NCBI GenBank assembly: GCA_032358165.1 | Contig: JAALGY010000014.1 | Span: forward strand, 434,001 to 498,000 | Direction: 5' to 3' | From: Diplosphaera chodatii | Lineage: Eukaryota; Chlorophyta; Trebouxiophyceae; Prasiolales; Stichococcaceae | Length of the DNA: 64,000 bases | In this document: in pieces, positions 22,688 to 34,853 of the stretch | Position numbering within the stretch: the stretch's first letter is position 1 | How the letters are laid out: the number at the start of each line of letters is the position of its first letter | Notes under the pieces: model-generated | The model's database searches: none | Told to the model about the DNA's origin: nothing | What the model saw: only the letters and a program-made list of their open reading frames with translations | Translations under genes and position numbers: made by a program

Positions 22688-23520
22688 TCACGTCACCGCC
22701 ACCCCTGCTACCGCATCCAACGCCTTCGCCTCCCCGAAAGTCGCCATCGTCCCCTCCACCCAACCACCACCATTCCTGACAGTGTAGCCGCCATCGAGCA
22801 CCGTCCCGTTCACAGCCGTCTTCAAGGCAGGGCGTACAGTCATGGTGCTTGTTCTGCGTGAAGTGCCATGCAAGCGCAAACAGCACAGACAGGGTGCAAC
22901 GTTTCTGTGCTGTGTGTGCAGGTGTGACTGGGCGCACCTGTACAGGTGTGGCTGTGGCGCTGCTGTCCCTGGTGCGGCCTTCGGCTGGGTTGTGCCTGGG
23001 CTTGCTAGAGGGCACCAAGTGCGACTCGTCGCACTGCTGTGCTGCTGCGGCTTCAGGCAGGAGGCCGAGGAGGGCGGCGGCGCCATGCCGCTGGCGTGCA
23101 TGGTGGTCGCGTTTGGCTTTGGTGGGCTTCAGTGCTTGTTCATGGCTAGCTGTGTGGCAGGGATGGCAAGCACAACAGCCTGAAGTTCGGCACCCAAGGC
23201 AGGACAGTCCGGTCATTCTCATCGTTACAGGTTCCTGCGTCCTGCAGATGTTGTCGGACGTTGGACATCCGACCTCCTGACCACGTCCTACTTGCACCAC
23301 AACTGTAGCGCAGCCGCCACATGACCACCCTGCAGGTGTCGCCTTTCGCCCCACCTTTCGTAGCATGCAAACTTCACTGCCGGTGGTTCATAGCATAGCT
23401 GACAGTAGGCCCATTTACCTACTCCTCCTCCCCCAGCCTGCAGCACCCGGCCGAGGGCGGTGACCAGCTGGCAGCAGAGCGTGGGTCTGATGCTGGACCT
23501 CTGCAGTGGCGGTGCCTTGT
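22688..23520 (-). CDS. Possible Cys-rich gene on the minus strand
   Basis: The minus strand reads an exon with VGKWAYCQLCYEPPAVKFAC ending near a GTGGTC site at about 23325. A Cys-rich piece follows (GLSCLGCRTSGCCACHPC, about 23160-23215). A terminal exon contains TAVNGTVLDGGYTVRNGGG and ALDAVAGVAVT, stopping at 22688. Amino-acid composition looks natural, but the opposite strand also has open frames, including a Cys-rich one at 22849-23280, so strand is not certain. No family was recognised. Confidence 0.3.
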
Positions 23521-23713
23521 GCGATTGGCGCAGACATGCAGCGTAGCACCGAGCAGCCGCGCTCCAGGTCAGCGTGCAGTTCTGATGCTGATGGTGTGCG
23601 ACATGCGCATGGCTGGTGCAGAGCAGCAGATCCACAGGATATATGCATATGTGTGTGGCAAGCAATGACTGCAACGTGTGTAATGTTTTGAAACACCCTC
23701 TACTATGCTTGCA

Positions 23714-24882
23714 GTTGCAGACCTGCAGCGGCGGCTGCACTCTGGACCCACCAATCGCTTGTCACAGCTGCAGCTGCCACAGTGCCATCGCATGCAGCCA
23801 CGGTTGTCGAAAGCACCAGCAGCGGGAACCGCACAGCATGGCGCCAGCCGGGTGGCTGCCAGCATGCTTCAGCAGCTGCGTGACGACAAGCAGAATCTGC
23901 AGGTCAGAAGCAGGACTGCTGCTACATACACTGCTGCTCACCCTCTCGACAGCACTGCATCGCTGACACCTCCCAGCAAATGCGCATGGCGTCACTTGCA
24001 ATGGCGGTTCTCCGACCGGCAGCGTCCACCGTGCCACAGGCGAGGAGCAAGTGCACCGACCGGGCCCAGCTGGTCACTGCGGGGCAGCAGCGGCCGGCGG
24101 AGCGCAGGGAGGACCTACGGCACCCCGGTGCAAGGGACCATGCGGTTCCGCGGCATGTGAGTAGCCGCTGGCCGCTGTGCGTTGTGTATAATCCATAAGG
24201 CAGCACAGCGGGCATCACCCGTGCCGTTCGTGTAGCAGGTCCACTGCAACCGTGCTATGGTTATGCACTGATTGCGCATAGCATAACATGCCATTCGTTC
24301 TCCGCAGGCGACGTGGAGCTGCCGGTGCACCCTGCACTGGAGGGACCAGGCCTGCAGCAGCAACGGCCTTGGCGTGGCGCCGGTAGTGTGCGCACGGCAG
24401 CATGCAAGCTGCACAGCCAGGCAGCAGGCGCTGACAGCCAGAACCTGCACCAGCAAGAGCACCGGTGCAGAGTCTTGAGCCCCACCAGGGCTACAGATTG
24501 TTGCACCCTCCCCAGCAACTGCTGCAGCACCTGTAGAGCTGACCGGCGGCCAGCGGGCGCCTGCAACAGACGCGCCGTCGCAGACGCCTCAGGAAGGAGT
24601 CGCAAAGCAGACAGCGGCCACGGCCCAAAGCCGCTGCCGCCGTGGCAGCAGCTCTCCAGGACTGATGTCCCTCACGTTCCGCGCACTGTTAAACAAAGGG
24701 CAGTGTTTTGTCCTGGGAAAACGGCCAGAGTGTGGAGCATGGAGTACCTCCAGCAGCTGCCGTCGGTCTGCTTGACATGCGGCTGCCATCGGGGCTTGTG
24801 TCATGGACAGGAATGTGCAGCAACTCGGCCGTCGCTGGTTTATGACATGACGCGCGAGTGGCCTGGGCACTGGCAGCATTGA
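23714..24882 (+). CDS. Possible multi-exon gene, function unknown
   Basis: The plus strand shows an exon after CTTGCAG at about 23713 reading ADLQRRLHSGPTNRLSQLQ through SMLQQLRDDKQNLQ to a GTCAGA donor. A second exon ends RTYGTPVQGTMRFRG before GTGAGTAG (about 24158). A long last exon after TCTCCGCAG (about 24308) begins DVELPVHPALEGPGLQQQ. It carries several Cys (CCTLPSNCCSTC and CLTCGCHRGLC) and stops at 24882. Product unknown; joining of frames is uncertain. Confidence 0.35.
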
Positions 24883-24889
24883 TACGTTT

Positions 24890-25583
24890 TTGCTTAGGTC
24901 AGACGAGGTCCTCCTGGCTATGGTTACTCCAAGGCCGGCAGCGGTTGGACGTCACAACTGGATCCAACGTGGCTTGAAGCTCACAGCCGCACCCACAGGC
25001 CACATGCATCACAGTGAGCAGTCATATCCCTGCTTGCTTTGCGACGTTGCATGGCGACTCTACTGCCAGCCATGCAATGCTGATACCAGGATGCGAACAA
25101 ATGTTGTTCACAAAATGACCTAACGAGGGAACTCTGCTGCAAAAAGCTGCTCATTCGCACATGTGCTTTCCTATCGGACTGCATGGACCACCTGATATCT
25201 ACCGTTTAAACCACACCTCGGATGTATCACACCTCAGAGAAGCTCACAAAAGTTATGATGCAGTGACCAGGATGCCGACCCCATGCGCTGCTGTGTGGAT
25301 GCCCAGCACACACTGAAGACAAAACCCATTTAGTTGACCAGCCTAACGTAGGCGCAAAATTTGTACCGTCTGCTCTAACCGCACCTAGCACTGCCACACC
25401 CTGGCAAGTCACATGTCTGCTATACGGCAGTGAACCTATCGTTGTAATTGCTCGAGGGGACACCTACGCCCCCAGTCATGTGCAAGTCTCATTGCTGCTG
25501 GCAGCCCATATATATCCGGCCAATATGTGGTTGGCCGGGATGCATGGGTGCACCTACAGCTTCACTGGTAATGGGCATCTGTC
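24890..25583. other. Intergenic between unknown gene and USP 3' end
   Basis: No exon chain was recognised. The left neighbour is on plus and the USP on minus, so this is a convergent 3'-3' interval expected to hold two polyadenylation regions. Confidence 0.4.
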
Positions 25584-28500
25584 TCAAAGGCTATTAGCTA
25601 CATACACAAGCATGTATGCTGTCTTCTCGCGAGTCCGCTGCAGATCGCTGTCAACGTTTGGCCAGATCCGCCGCACCCACTCGTCATCGATTCGATACCA
25701 GCGGCCGTTGTCGTCCCGTACGTCCGCGGTATAGTGCCCTGCAGGTACAGGTTCGTAGCTGATGTCTCGTCCCAATACTGACGTGGTCTAGTGCTGCTGT
25801 ACTGCATTGGAACCATGATGGACAGTGACATCGTCAAGGAGCTATGAACCGCGGCACACCTACCCGCGAGGCGGCTGGCGCCGAGGTGGCTGATGACGCC
25901 TCGCAGCGAGTAGCCCGCCTGCAGGTGACCACAAGCGGCTGATCGGGCAGACCCCACTGGCGCCTCTTTTTATGCGGTCCTTGCAGATGGGCAGTGCCAG
26001 ACTAACATTTGGAACGAGCAGCCCACCTCTCGGCTGCCGCCACGGCTGCCCTGCAGCTCCGCCCAGTCCTCAGCGATCTCAAACCACTCAAGCGGCGCCG
26101 TGCCGCTGGCGGCTGCCTGGGCTGCGCCTGCTCCCGCGTCCGCAGGTGCCGCTGCCTGCGCATGGCAGGGCGGCAGCACGGCTTATCACCTGCGACGTCG
26201 TGTGTGCAGCGGCCGAGGAGGATGCACGGTAGGAGGATAGGCAGCTATCTAGTAGATGGCACTGACTTCGACAGTCTCATGCTTACTGTGGTTGCAAGCA
26301 CCTGGCCGCCGGCACCAGGGGCCGTCAGGCCTGCCATGCCCACCCCCCCATGCCGATCACCAGCGTTACCTGCGCATCACCGCTTCCATTGGCATTCACG
26401 CTGTACAATGCTTTAGGAAAGCAGACGGACATGGAAGAAATTACATCAGAGCACTTGGCACCGATGCAGCTTGTGCAAGGGTTGATGGCATACCGAAATG
26501 CTAGCTGCATCACGTTTTGCACCTGGGCTGGTGGGGTGCGGTGATGGCTGGTGACCCAGCGGCAGCGGCGACTGCGTTGCGTCGTCTGCCACGGCTCCCA
26601 GCTGCAGCGTGTCTGGCACACCGATGCTGTCGTGCACCTTGTGGAAGCACGGCGCGCCGCCCGGCCCGACGGTCCCCTGCGACACAATCATGAATGCTGT
26701 CGCGCAGTGTACACCCCACTGTGCTGATGAAGCTGGGGCACAAGCACACACGCAGCACTGCGTCATCGCCACCTGCATGCATGGGTCACCAGCAACTGCA
26801 AGATGGAAACGATTCTGTAAACAGTCTGAATGGCACCCACACCGGCGCAGCGTATTGCTGCCAGGCTCCGAGGCACGACTGCTGCTGCCAAGACACCCAC
26901 CTTGAAGCGCTTGAAGTGCAGCGCCAAGACGCGGGGCAGCCGGCGCACCACATGGTGTACATCGTGGTCTGCGTTCTCTGCGCCACAGCCCTCACAGTTC
27001 TTCTGTACCACTTCATCCTGCAAGGCACCAGCAGCGAGGATGTTAGGCGGACAAGAACCATCACACAGGCCCGACCCGGGGTGCTATGATGGCTGCTGGG
27101 CCAGCTACAAGCCCGATTTTTGCATGCCAGCCTGCCACCCCAGTTCGGTACACGGTCCACCTGCTTCCCTGCGAGATGTGCACCGTCACGAGCCGCCTAC
27201 CTGCAGGTGCTCCTGCAACAGGGACTGGGCGTCCAGGTGTGCATTTCCGTCGGGCAGCTCCAGGCTGAGGTGTGTGGCATGCTCCTGCCGAAGTGTCTCC
27301 TGCTGGCAGATGCTGCACACCACCTGCCGCAGTCGGCAGAGCAATACATAAACACTGTCCTCCTGCTGTGACTCAAATGTGGGCGGCGTGCAGTTGCAGT
27401 TTGCACATAGTACATAAGGACACCTAGTAACAGCAGCCACCTGGTGCTCGATGCAGAAACTGAAGGTGCGGGCCACAGGGCAGGCAGTTGCAGACAGCGC
27501 TATGCTCCGACTGTCGCCACCCGCAACCTGCACCAACCATGGTCAGGTCACACACCACCACTGCTGAGATACATTGCGGATGTATACACTGCCCTGCTGC
27601 AGGCAGTGTGTGCAGCGCACCTCACGACCCACAACGGCTGCCTGCAACTGCCCAGTCAAAGCGCAAAAGAACTCATGCGCGTCCTGCACATTCACCACTG
27701 GTAACTTGAACATTGGGTTGTCGTGCCACTATGCCCCGCTGCACTCGGCATGACGCCTCTCCGTCCTGATGCAACAGCCAGCGCAGCGACATCACACGCA
27801 GCACACCTGCTGCTCGCTGCCCAAAAAGTCGTGGGCGCGACGCCCCACCGCATCCTTCAGCGCCCGTAGGTCGCCCCTGAGCAACTCTGAGCACGGGTGG
27901 CGTCCATCGAGCTGCGCGGTGCTGTGTGCAGGGCAGGGAGCAATCTTGAGGGTGACCATATGCACATAGCGTGGTGATTGAGTTAGCCATGTACAGAGCG
28001 ATCAACTGCTGTGGTCCTGTCACCAGCAACGCTATCACAGCGCCAACAAAACCTACCTGCCATCGGCTGCAATGTCATGCGCCAGCCGGTGCAGGGCACG
28101 CGGAACCCCAGCTGGATCTGCTGTCAGTGCATAGCGTTGCGCCGCCTCACCAAGGTCCGCCACAAACGACCGCAAGCTACACAACACCTGCAGCAGGGCG
28201 GTTACAGGAATTTCACAGGTAGGTGTGGGGAGAGCTGCATGTTTGCAGACACAGCTGGCATCTGCAAGCCGTACCTGCACAGTGGAGTTCATGTAGCAAG
28301 TGTTGCCGAAGTTGTACAGGCCAAGCGGGCAGCTGCGGACTTGCACCGCGCCCGTGTTTGCGCCGGATGCATCAGCGCGTATGTCACGGCCAGCTGCGCG
28401 CTTCCCCGTGCCGGCACATGCTGTGTCGCTGTTGGTGGCTGCGCAAGCAACAGCCCCCATCAGATTACACAGGATGTGGACCTGTCAGTGCAGGGTGCTT

Positions 28501-29480
28501 TATGGCTGGGCCAGACTCGGTTGCAACACACAGGAGGACGCTAACACGCCCTCCCACTGGCATGGTGCGTCTTGAGATGCAGTGAGCCTACAGAGAGGGT
28601 TACTGTTGTGTCGCTGCCCATCAGCGGTGCGGCCGCCTGTGGTGTCAGCCGGATTGCCGGGCCCGGAGCTGGCTGCGGCAGCTGTGAGCAGTATGATAGA
28701 GGCCGCAGCCGCGGCTGCCACCGCCGCCCGTGGCGCTGCTACATTCGCGACTGACGGCCCTGCGGTGCAACAGTGGTGGCGTTGCATGCATGCACTGCCG
28801 CTGATCACAGCTTAGGGTACCCAGATCGCATTCGAGGAAGCAGCAGCAAAGCTGCTCTAATTCATTGAGATACAATGCTGTGCACCATGGGCAGATGCAC
28901 CAGGTGCGCATACGACACCGTGGCGCTCACTGTCATAACAGTTGGTGGAGCAGGATGTGCTGATGCGCAGGAGTGTCACCTGCACCCGCATCCGCCCGCT
29001 CGCTCGCCCTGTGCACCCTCCGCAGCGGCCGCCGTGCTGAGACAGTACCTGCAGCACCCACGCCAACGCTGCCGCGCTGCTTGGCGGGCAGGATCCGCTG
29101 CCGCAGGATCGTCAGTCGCTGCAGCGCCTCCTGGCGGCGCTCCTCCTCCTCCGCGGCGGCGGTGGCGCGTGTGGTCCGGTGGGCAGGGGCAGCAGGGGCC
29201 GTCGTGGCAGCGCCGGCCGCCGGCGGCAGCGCTAGTGGCGGAGCCACAGCACGACCACGGCGCTGCGCGAGCGGCACCCTGGGGCGAGGTGCGGCTGCAA
29301 GGGGGGCTGCGGGGGCGGTGAGCATGGCTGTAGCTGATGGGGGCAGCGCCAGGGGCGCGGCGGCGGTGTCGGGACCGTCAGCGGGCGCCCCTTGCCGCTG
29401 CGATGTTGTGCAGATGTGGCGGCGGCGGCGGCTGCGCGCTGGGCCCACCTCTGGAGAGCCTGTGCAGAGGCAACAAACAC
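25584..29480 (-). CDS. Ubiquitin-specific protease (peptidase C19)
   Basis: A cysteine protease that removes ubiquitin from proteins. Blocks right to left: an Ala/Pro-rich N-terminal region with EEEERRQEALQRLTILRQR (about 29075-29480); the Cys box GLYNFGNTCYMNSTVQ with the catalytic Cys (about 28285-28345); VLCSLRSFVADLGEAAQRY and RALHRLAHDIAADGR (about 28060-28190); RALKDAVGRRAHDFLGSEQQ (about 27810-27870); QDAHEFFCALTGQ with CTHC (about 27600-27700); VCSICQQETLRQ and LSLELPDG (about 27210-27490); NCEGCG and LPRVLALHFKRFKV (about 26900-27020); YSLRGVISHLGASRLAG spliced to GHYTADVRDDNGRWYRIDDE, with catalytic His and Asp (about 25870-25925 and 25640-25740). It ends AYMLVYVANSL with stop at 25584. 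All three catalytic positions are kept, so it is likely active. The 5' limit is uncertain. No zf-UBP or DUSP domain was seen. Confidence 0.88.
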
Positions 29481-29529
29481 TTGATGAGCTGCATTGTACT
29501 ATAGTGCAGAGTACACTCCTCGTCATCTA

Positions 29530-30236
29530 CCTGGCAGACAAACACGATCCCTACGCCCATCTGCAACGACCAGACCTGCCGCCAGAAAGTCTGACAAGAC
29601 CATGGGTTCTGCAAGGCGCCTATGCTACAAGTTTGCACCCTCCCTCGTTAGGGAGTTCCTTACATCGCCTTGCCTTCGTTCAAAGAGGTGGACATCGTGA
29701 TGAGTCGGCACTCCGCCGCTGTCAGCTCTCAAAATTATGATCAAGCGCCGGAGCACAAAGGTGTGCGCAGAAAGTTAGTGGGTTTGTTGGTATAGCCCTC
29801 GGTTGCACAGTGCATTGGAGACTGCGCACCGGGATCACTGTCATGGTTGCTCCGACTGACGCAGCCGATGACGGGGTTGCCATCGCTGCTGATACCTGCA
29901 GTGAGATCACCTGCAGATGATCAGGGCGCCAGCTGGCTGCCAAGACGTTTGCAGGCACAGCTACAGCCTGCACGTCCTGGCACTGGAAGCACTGCTATAC
30001 AAAAGCAGCGTGGGAATGCTGTCACAGTAGTTTCGCACTAGCACACACATCACCAGGCAAAGCAGTGGGCACATGTCCAGACCTGGAGCAGCGGCCGGGG
30101 TGGCAACGGCCTGCAAGACCGCAACGCCGGCAGCAGCCTCACTACTCTGCGGGGACCCTGCAGCAAACCGGTCGTATGGTTTTGCCACTCCATCCAGCGG
30201 CCAGGTTTTATGGCCGAGGAGGCACTTCGCAGCCTG
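29530..30236. other. Interval between USP and secreted-protein gene
   Basis: Both flanking genes are on the minus strand. Minus-strand pieces around 29900-30200 (for example KPYDRFAAGSPQSSEAAAG) may be 3' exons of the secreted-protein gene to the right, but splice connections were not clear. Minus-strand 29570-29638 could equally be a 5' exon of the USP. Confidence 0.35.
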
Positions 30237-30385
30237 TTATGCTGGCATTTGCAGTTGAAGATCATCCCAGAACGAGCATAATGTGCATGGCAGCCCACCG
30301 CATCGCAGCTCCACGACCGACTGGGATGCGCAGATGAGACTAGGACCGCACATGCGGCAGCACCACGCCCCACAAACAAGCACAC

Positions 30386-31634
30386 CTTCGGCAGTGCCCT
30401 CTGATGCGCTGGGCGACAAGTCCAGCCGCCGCCGTGCGGCCGCGGTGCGGCCCCTGCTGGCAGCACTCTCGCGAGCGCGCTGCTGCTGTTGGAGCGGCGT
30501 CGGCCGCACGTCATCTGAGTCCTCCGCCGCACGCCGCACGCCGCGCTGCGGCGACTGAGGGTCATCGCCTTCGCCAGCTACGCTGCTGTCTCTGCCGCCG
30601 GCGCTGCCACCGCTGCCGGTGCCATTGCTGTCACTTTCCATGTCGCTGCCGCTGCTGTCGCAGCTGTCGCCAGCGCAGAACGTGCTGTCAGCGGACCCGC
30701 TGCCGTCAGACCCGCTGCTGGTGCGCCCCGCCAGCTCCAGCCGGATGAGATCGCCCGCATCTGTGGCAGCGGCGCGCCGGCGGCGCAGCGGTATGCCGTC
30801 TATCACCGCCCGCAACCACCGCGAGCTCATCGCGGGGCTTTCCCCCCATTGTGGATGGTATTCGGGCGGCGGCGGCGGCGGCGGCGGCGCGATGCCGTGC
30901 ACATCTCCGGTGGGGTCTGCGTCCACCTCTGCTACATTGACGAATGGCCGCTCACAAGGAGGGTCGTGTGGGCATGGCCACTGGCTGTACACCAGCTCAA
31001 TGGTGCCAGTCTGTGGACAGGGCACCGGCGTTGTGTCCCGGCAAGTAAGCCGCTCAATATTGGCGAGGAAGTTGGACACGTGCAGATGTTCCACGGAAAA
31101 ACACGTGTTCTGCTCGCCGAGGGCGGAGTTATGATCACATAGGTGCTCCAAACACCAGCTTGTACCGAGCAGGGATGCCTCGCACATCTTCCGCAGCTTG
31201 GTGTACTGGGCAGACTCCGCTGATCTGGCATAAATGGCAACCCAGGTGATAGGCCACGCAAATGTTCTTCCGCGGCCGCCGGTGATGTGCAGGCACGGGT
31301 ATTGACCCGCTCTGGTGTTGTGCCTCTGCAGACTTATGGTCAGACCATTGATATTGATAGGCAGCTGCCTGCTCTCCAATGAACCGCTGTAGTCTGGGTT
31401 CAAAGCGGGCTTGACGTAGCTGCAAGCGGGCCAGTATTGGCCAGGCGGGCGCTGGATGGTGTGATTAACGCTGGCCAGCACCTCTGTGACCTGCTGCCGC
31501 GTGATTGTAGCGCTGCTTTGGTCGTCCGCCCAGCGCAGCAGAGTGCGCACTGAGGAATCAACCCGAGCAACGGCAACCGACGCTGTCAACCACAGCATGG
31601 CCACGCAGCACAGCAGGCGCATGCTTGGATGCAT
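30386..31634 (-). CDS. Predicted secreted or membrane protein with disordered Ser/Asp-rich tail
   Basis: The start MHPSMRLLCCVAMLWLTASV at 31634 gives a classic signal peptide (basic, then hydrophobic, then VAVARV). The mature part has Cys-containing folded-looking sequence (QYWPACSYVKPALNPDYSG, YPCLHITGGRGRTFAWPI, SWCLEHLCDHNSALGEQNTC, VYSQWPCPHDPPCERPF). A Pro run (PPPPPPPP, from a CGG repeat at about 30868-30892) follows, then a Ser/Gly/Asp-rich, probably disordered region. The exon appears to end EGTAEG at a GTGTGC donor near 30386; if unspliced the frame runs to a stop at 30237. Further 3' exons were not resolved. It probably enters the secretory pathway and may be a cell-wall or surface protein. 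No family was recognised. It is divergent from the gene at 32079. Confidence 0.6.
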
Positions 31635-32078
31635 GATGGCCTTTGGTGCAATCCCGACTGAAGGCAAGCTGGGTCAAAACGAGGCACTTATCAAAGCTTG
31701 AGGCGCATGCAGCCCTCCTGGCTTGAGGCCAACCAGCCACAAATGAGCCTTTGTCGGCGTTTGCAAGTGCTGAATCGGCTCAGGGCCTCAGGCCTTGTCC
31801 ATGGCGTTAACGACCCCTTTCCCATATTATATACCCTGCTCGTCGGCGGCAAAACATTGCCAGTCTTGGACTTGCGCAGAACGTTCACAATTGACATCTG
31901 CACGCAGGCCCATCGTCGTTCAGCATCGTTCTATCTAGCAGTAGTGTTTCTGCGTGCCATTGCAGGCTCAGCAGCTGTGGTCGACCGTAGATCGCCGACA
32001 GCACAGGCAAGAGTGGCTTGTGCAGCCTCAGCACCGTGTAGTGCGCAAACACCACCAGCACTGCTGCTAGTCGGCAGG
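31635..32078. promoter_or_regulatory. Shared divergent promoter region
   Basis: This 444-base interval separates the ATGs of two divergently transcribed predicted secreted proteins. It contains an AT-rich TATA-like core (CATATTATATACC, about 31823-31835) in an otherwise GC-rich setting, roughly 190 bases from the left ATG and 245 from the right. A shared bidirectional promoter is inferred from geometry only. Confidence 0.45.
31825..31833. promoter_or_regulatory. TATA-like element
   Basis: TATTATATA on plus reads TATATAATA on minus. The minus orientation is the better match to a TATA box, and would serve the gene starting at 31634. Confidence 0.4.
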
Positions 32079-33700
32079 ATGGCACAGAGACCGGCACTGA
32101 TGGCGTGTGCATTGCTGCTGCTGCTGCTGCTGCTTGGGGGTTGCACAGGCGCCCCCAAGCAGCCCAAGCCCAAGTCAACGACAGCGTCTCGCCTGGCGCG
32201 CCACCAAGACCTCCTGGCAGCCCGCCAGGACCCTGCCCGGGGGGTCTGCCTCTCAGGGGTCGTCGTGCCGGACCCTAACAGGCAGCCCATCCCAGGGTGG
32301 CAGCGGCAATTGGGTGGTGCGCTCCGCTAGCCCACTTGCACATAGCACAACATGTGTGCAACCAACCATGCACGTCAGACTAACCTTTAACAAGCCCCTC
32401 TGAAACTATTGCATCGGAACACTGACTGGATGGCAGCGGCACTGGCATTGCACTGACGACATTGCCCATGGATTTTGCAGCGCTACCAAAATTCGCCCTG
32501 GAGCACGCTGACGACATGAGTTATTGGATTCAAGACGCAGACAGGTGCATGAAAGTACTCCGTCCACTTTGCCACCGCTGGTGTATCGCAGAGACGCAGC
32601 CAGCCAGCACTCGTTGGCGCCGCGCACTGTGTGACTGGCCATGCTTCGGCCTGCTGTGCATGCAATATACATACATCTCTACCGCATTGGCAGCACAGGG
32701 CGCGGCTAATGCCGTGCAGGCCTAACCAGTGTCAGCCAACAGACGCACATCTGCTCACTGGCGCGGAGCTCATCGCCATGTCCGTCTACCGGCGCATGGT
32801 AGGCAGAGCTGACTGACTCAAAATCTTGCTTGGCACTGCCCAATCATCTTGCTCTGGACCGCCGCCAACAGTGCAGGTGGTTGACCAGGATTGTTTTTGG
32901 TCTGCCACAGCATGATGCCGACGGCGGGCAGTTGTGGCAAGTGGACCCTGCTGGCTGCCGCATTCACATCGTGACCGACCCCGATGGAAGCCGCCGGGTG
33001 CGTCACACATGCGTCAACATTGTGCACTACGTCGCTATCACCCTGTCCTGCAACAAAGTCACGCGATCATGGCCCTCCTGGTTTGAGGATGGCATGCCAA
33101 GAAGCCCTCTTCTCTCCCCAGGTCGCCAACCAGGGCCCGTGCTGGCGCTTGCCATACAACTGGGACGTGGAGTACGACCAAGATCGCGCATACGCCTCCT
33201 TGCTCGGCAGCGGGGACACTGAGGCCGGCGGTGGTCCCTTCCCGCTTACAGAGATGATGATGCTGTGCGACGACGCCTGCCGCGCGGAGTGGATGCGCTT
33301 GCACAGCATCGGCGCCATCCCGGAAACAAGCCACCTGTGCGGCAATTCTTGGTGCGGTGGCTGGCCGTATGTTGTCCACTCGATGTTACCATGTCTTGCT
33401 GCGTACTTCATTTGTCAAAGTGTTTGCATATGAGCGCCTGCAGCCCCACCTTACCACTGCCTGCAGGTGCTGCAACCCTCGACATGTCAGGGTTGAAACA
33501 TCCCAGCAAAACACGGCGCGGCGCCTGCTGTGCAGCCCAATACGCCAGCCATTTCTCCATAGAGGAATCTGGGTGAGTGGCTGCGGGACTCACAGGCCGC
33601 CGTGCCTGTCAACGGTGCCTCCCAAGATGACGGGTGTGCCAGACGTGCCAGAGCTGCACGGGATTGCATGAGCTCTGCAGGGTCATGCATCCGAAGGTAG
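32079..33700 (+). CDS. Predicted secreted Cys-containing protein, multi-exon
   Basis: The start ATG at 32079 gives MAQRPALMACALLLLLLLLG followed by GCTG, a strong signal peptide whose Leu run comes from a CTG repeat. Exon 1 probably ends after PIPGWQRQL at a GTGGTG site near 32312. Next exons: LPKFALEHADDMSYWIQDAD (about 32482-32544, acceptor TTTTGCAG); THLLTGAELIAMSVYRRM (about 32738-32797); CRWLTRIVFGLPQHDADGG through TLSCNK (about 32870-33057); VANQGPCWRLPYNWDVEYD through HLCGNSWCG (about 33122-33358, acceptor CCCCAG); TLDMSGLKHPSKTRRGACC (about 33470-33572); and a final exon ending SCIRR with TAG at 33698-33700. Evenly spread Cys suggest disulfides. Family unknown; probably cell-surface or extracellular. 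Confidence 0.55.
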
Positions 33701-34406
33701 AACAGAAGGTAGAACATACGTGTTCAGTCAGTGGAGCCTTTGCAACGACAGTCTAGGCCTTGAGGACCAGACGCCAATGGGTGGCTAGCACACGGTCGTG
33801 CACGCTGATGCCTGGTGGATGAACGGAAGGGACCTGTATGTTGACTGCTTGATGCTTGGAGATGCATGCGATGCTAGGTGTCAGTGGTTCCAACACGGTG
33901 CGTCATATGCAGATATGGACATAGACATTTCACATCCTCTCTCTAAGCACCACTGAAAACTGTTACACTCAGTCCTCGCTCTGGGGATGGGCATCTGTCT
34001 CGCCGCCCGGGTGCTGCTCGCTGTCCCTGGTCTGGCGGGGATGTCTGGCAGCTCGGGCGGGGCATGCCCCCGAAACCGGGGCAGGTCGAGGAGGGTGAAC
34101 AAGGCACCCCAGGACACCGTCGCCAGAACACTGACAGACACCAGCCCGAGCATGGTCCCGGGAGGGTGTCTGCCTATCTTTCCAGGAATGTCGTCGGTGA
34201 AAAATTTGTCATGTTTTGAGCAAGACAGCAGCGGGAAGTGCTATGGGACACAATTCTGCTTACAGCCAGCACACTGCTGGACACCTTCGGGAATTGTGGC
34301 TGCATAAAAACTCTGCACAGGACATGCGCAGGGACGCCAACAGCGCGTGTTCTGGGACACTGCCGGCACTGCTGAGGACACACCCGCCCACAAACACCCC
34401 TGCAGC
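33701..34406. other. Left flank of the duplication, possible small minus-strand membrane ORF
   Basis: On the minus strand 33881-34190 reads GKIGRHPPGTMLGLVSVSV then LATVSWGALFTLLDLPRF, one hydrophobic segment followed by a Pro-rich tail. It may be the last exon of a membrane protein or chance. No recognisable F-box/LRR sequence is present left of the breakpoint at 34406/34407. Confidence 0.35.
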
Positions 34407-34853
34407 GGTCGTATCAGTATGCAGCAGCCTTTGGCGGCGGCTGCGATCACACATCCTGAGCAAAACCACCGACCAGATGCATGCTGCACCCTGTCACGCA
34501 GCCTACTATACTGCCGCTCAACCATGTCGAACTGATGATTTTACAATCTGGCAAGGGTGCAGAGCAGCTCTCTGCTGCTATGCGCAGCCGCTGCACAGGC
34601 TGGCCTCGCACATCCCAGCGGCACGCTGGCCACAGCGTCACCCTTTGTCTCTTTCGTTGCTTGTGCCATTTGATAATGACTGCAGAGCGTATTGACGCCA
34701 TCAGCGGTCGTTCTCGAGACTGCTGGCTGCTGGCGCCGCCGCACAGCTGGCTGCAGGCTCACCAGGGGTGGGCCTGCGGCACCCTGCACATGCAGCATGC
34801 AGCTTCGTGGCTGCGGCCATCAAGGACGGATGCATGATGATGGTGTACTGTGC

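Noticed and set aside
25584..31634. Whether the USP and the secreted-protein gene form one long gene
   Set aside because: The secreted protein has its own signal peptide and disordered tail, and the USP has a distinct N-terminal Ala/Pro region; no splice link was seen.
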